Below, in pieces: positions 61,867 through 64,000 of a DNA stretch of 64,000 nt (positions are counted from its first letter, which is position 1; every line of letters begins with the position of its first letter). The DNA comes from Pelagimonas varians. Its GTDB lineage: Bacteria; Pseudomonadota; Alphaproteobacteria; Rhodobacterales; Rhodobacteraceae. The DNA lies in the NCBI RefSeq assembly GCF_003208435.1, contig NZ_QKMF01000009.1, forward strand, positions 62,001 to 126,000, read 5' to 3'. The notes beneath the pieces were generated by a model. The model had not been told where the DNA came from and did no database searches. It worked only from the letters and a program-made list of their open reading frames with translations. The translations under genes and the position numbers were made by a program.

Positions 61867-62756
61867 GCCAAAACATCGCCCAACAGTCCGGCTCCGGTCT
61901 AAGATCCCGTGCCCAAATGGAAGCCAGCCACTTTCCGGCGCTGCTGGCACGCGCCGAAACCTTGGCAGGTACGGTGCTTTTGGGGGAACACGGGCGCAGA
62001 CGCGCTGGGGCCGGGGATGATTTTTGGCAATACCGGCCTTTGCAGCCGGGCGACAACTACCGCCACATTGACTGGCGCAGATCAGCCAAGGGCGATGATC
62101 AATTTATCAGTGAACGCGAATGGCAGGTCGCCCAGAGTGTTCAGCTGTGGGTCGATCCCGGCGCATCCATGCGCTTTTCCTCCTCGCGGGATCTACCAAC
62201 CAAAGCCGACCGTGCCCGACTGATCGCTCTGGCAATTGCCGTTCTTCTTATTCGGGGCGGTGAACGTGTTGGCCTGACCGGCTGGGATCTGCCACCGCGC
62301 CGCGGCGAAGCCCAAATGCTTCGGCTGGCGGAAATGTTCGGCCGCGATGACGACTCTGACTATGCCGAACCCGAGGCACGCGGCATGCTGCCCCATGCAA
62401 AGGCGCTATTTGTTTCGGATTTTCTGTCCGATATTGCCCCGATCGAAGCCGCTTTGGCCAAGGCCGCTGACAGAAATGTACGCGGCACTTTGGTGCAGGT
62501 GCTTGATCCGGCAGAAGAAGCCTTTCCGTTTCAAGGGCGGACCATTTTCGAAAGCGTCGGGAAATCCGTGGCGTATGAAACGCTCAAAGCAGGCGATTTG
62601 CGGGATCGCTATTTGTCGCGTCTGGCAGAGCGCAAGGACCGCCTTGAAACCTTATGCCGGCAAACCGGCTGGCAGTTTTATTGCCATCACACAAACCAAA
62701 GTGCGCAATCCGCACTTCTTTGGCTTTATCGCGCATTGGATGGGGGCCACCCATGA
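61863..62756 (+). CDS. DUF58 domain protein (GTG start)
   Basis: 297 residues, with the DUF58 core DDFWQYRPLQPGDNYRHIDWRRSAKGDQ type near residue 55 and a von Willebrand-like fold afterwards. The start is GTG at 61863-61865 inside GTGA, a 4-base overlap with the moxR stop. DUF58 proteins nearly always accompany MoxR ATPases. It is followed by the BatA-like gene with the same coupling (ATGA). Confidence 0.92.
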   Translation: MSQNIAQQSGSGLRSRAQMEASHFPALLARAETLAGTVLLGEHGRRRAGAGDDFWQYRPLQPGDNYRHIDWRRSAKGDDQFISEREWQVAQSVQLWVDPGASMRFSSSRDLPTKADRARLIALAIAVLLIRGGERVGLTGWDLPPRRGEAQMLRLAEMFGRDDDSDYAEPEARGMLPHAKALFVSDFLSDIAPIEAALAKAADRNVRGTLVQVLDPAEEAFPFQGRTIFESVGKSVAYETLKAGDLRDRYLSRLAERKDRLETLCRQTGWQFYCHHTNQSAQSALLWLYRALDGGHP

Positions 62757-64000
62757 CCTTGTTTGGTGTACTTGGCATCACGACGCCTTGGCTGCTGCTC
62801 AGCCTGCTGGCACTACCGATCTTGTGGGTCATTTTGCGGGCTGTGCCGCCTGCCCCTGTGCGCCGAAAGTTCCCCGGTGTCGTTTTACTTTTGGGCCTGA
62901 AAGACGACGAACAGGTTACAGACCGCACGCCATGGTGGCTTTTGCTGCTGCGCATGCTGGCTGTTGCGGCGGTGATTTTCGGCCTGTCGGGGCCAATTTT
63001 GAACCCAGAACCAAAGACCGAAGCGGCAGGTGATGCACCACTGCTTGTAATCATGGACGCCAGCTGGGCATCGGCCACAGATTGGCGGGCGCGCATGGTC
63101 ACCTTGGACGGGCTTTTGACGCAGGCCGGACGCGAAGGTCGCACGGTCGCCTTGTTGCGCCTGACCAATCCTGAACCGGTACAATTCAATAGTGCCGACG
63201 TGCTGCGTAGCCGTCTGACCGGCGTGCAACCCGAACCTTGGCAACCCGGCAAGGCAGACATGCAGCGCGCTATGGCCGCCCTGCCTGAGGGAGAATTCGA
63301 CAGTTTCTGGATGTCTGACGGTTTGGCCCGCGATACCCGCGCCCCTTTGTTGCAAGTACTCGAATCCCGCGGAACGCTTAAGGTATTTGAAAACGCCCGC
63401 ACACTCTTTGCACTTGGCCCTGCGACCCTTGAGGATGGGCATTTGGCCATGACGTTGCACAGGTTGCGCGCCGGACCAGAGGCCACTGTCACTTTGGCTG
63501 GACATGGCAAAGACCCCGCAGGGAATCCCGCCTTGCTCTTTGAATCCGAGGTGACATTCGAAGATCAAGCGCTGATCGCAGAAACCAAACTGTCGCTGCC
63601 CGCCGAATTACGGGCCCGGATCAGCCGTTTTGAAATCCAAGGCACCCGCAGCGCCGGAGCCGTCACGCTTCCCGATGACAGCCTGCGCCGCCGCGAGATA
63701 GCACTGATTGCGGGCCGCGGAGGCAGCGAAGGGCTCCAGCTTCTCGACCCGCTGCATTATCTGAACAAGGCATTGGCCCCGACAACCGACATTCTGAACG
63801 GGTCGCTCGAAGATGTGCTGCCTGCCAATCCGGACGTGATCGTTCTGGCCGATGTTGCGACACTCAGTCCGAGCGAAGAGTTCGCTGTTCTTGAATGGCT
63901 TGCCCAAGGCGGCCTGCTGCTGCGTTTTGCCGGACCGCGCCTTGCTGCCAGCGACATCAGCCGCACCGACGAAGACCCCTTGATGCCGGTGCGGTTGCGC
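62753..64000 (+). CDS. BatA/DUF4159-type membrane protein, N-terminal part (truncated by window)
   Basis: The frame starts at the ATG in ATGA overlapping the DUF58 stop and is open to the last base, giving 416 residues. It opens with two membrane helices (about 11-30 and 61-80) bracketing a short arginine-rich loop (PVRRKFPGVVLLL), the usual BatA N-terminus, then a soluble region that begins like a degenerate von Willebrand A domain (APLLVIMDASWASATDW near 92). The family is normally about 900 residues, so half is missing here only because the window ends. Probably an envelope partner of the MoxR/DUF58 pair. Confidence 0.85.
   Translation, partial: MTLFGVLGITTPWLLLSLLALPILWVILRAVPPAPVRRKFPGVVLLLGLKDDEQVTDRTPWWLLLLRMLAVAAVIFGLSGPILNPEPKTEAAGDAPLLVIMDASWASATDWRARMVTLDGLLTQAGREGRTVALLRLTNPEPVQFNSADVLRSRLTGVQPEPWQPGKADMQRAMAALPEGEFDSFWMSDGLARDTRAPLLQVLESRGTLKVFENARTLFALGPATLEDGHLAMTLHRLRAGPEATVTLAGHGKDPAGNPALLFESEVTFEDQALIAETKLSLPAELRARISRFEIQGTRSAGAVTLPDDSLRRREIALIAGRGGSEGLQLLDPLHYLNKALAPTTDILNGSLEDVLPANPDVIVLADVATLSPSEEFAVLEWLAQGGLLLRFAGPRLAASDISRTDEDPLMPVRLR

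Noticed and set aside
1-64000. tRNA or rRNA genes, CRISPR arrays, prophage
   Set aside because: No acceptor/T-arm pattern, no rRNA landmark, no regularly spaced direct repeats and no phage structural genes were found by reading both strands.

Overview
The window looks like ordinary chromosome from a marine alphaproteobacterium of the Roseobacter group (Rhodobacteraceae). The evidence is the gene content and order: rimP-nusA-ylxR-infB, argJ-mutT, a SurA/PpiC-like isomerase divergent from secA, dnaK-dnaJ, lptC-lptA-lptB-hpf-ptsN, nth next to a PfkB sugar/nucleoside kinase, polA, and moxR-DUF58-BatA. The taxon is inferred from proteins and synteny only. I see no rRNA, tRNA, CRISPR array, prophage or insertion sequence.

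Layout. 1-2904: three genes of a SitABCD-type manganese/iron ABC importer, whose binding-protein gene should lie just upstream. 2952-6000: an error-prone polymerase gene (dnaE2) whose reading frame runs out inside a palindromic intergenic repeat, so the usual C-terminal domain is missing. 6126-10177: a minus-strand run with an aspartate/aromatic aminotransferase, 3-mercaptopyruvate sulfurtransferase, smpB and small hypothetical genes. 10358-11318: a small secreted protein and a membrane protein with a winged-helix-like tail. 11373-16938: the rimP operon, preceded by a promoter, a structured leader and an intrinsic terminator. 16943-19785: a 47-residue gene plus mutT, argJ and a PpiC-type isomerase. 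19959-25526: secA and two envelope proteins, one of them a PstS-like/OmpA fusion. 25555-31696: radC, dnaJ and dnaK (with an RpoH-like promoter), alkB and two tandem SH3 proteins.

31777-42160 is the most distinctive region. It holds a polysaccharide-export permease, cysQ, galU, galE, four glycosyltransferases and a sulfotransferase with two tandem sulfotransferase-like domains. CysQ removes PAP, the by-product of PAPS-dependent sulfotransferases, so these genes together suggest a locus that builds, sulfates and exports a surface glycan. A second GT14-type glycosyltransferase/sulfotransferase pair lies at 57623-60161, and an ExoY-type initiating sugar transferase lies at 47033 after a 955-base regulatory-looking gap.

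42250-64000: ptsN, hpf and lptBAC (without rpoN between lptB and hpf), a TTG-started RNase D, VOC and FMN-reductase genes meeting at overlapping stop codons, an OmpA lipoprotein, an Ada-like protein without the N-terminal zinc domain, a Hint-domain remnant, nth, a PfkB kinase, polA, a 59-residue zinc-finger protein, an orphan ABC ATPase, a HIT protein, a DUF1285 gene and the start of a moxR-DUF58-BatA operon that runs off the window.
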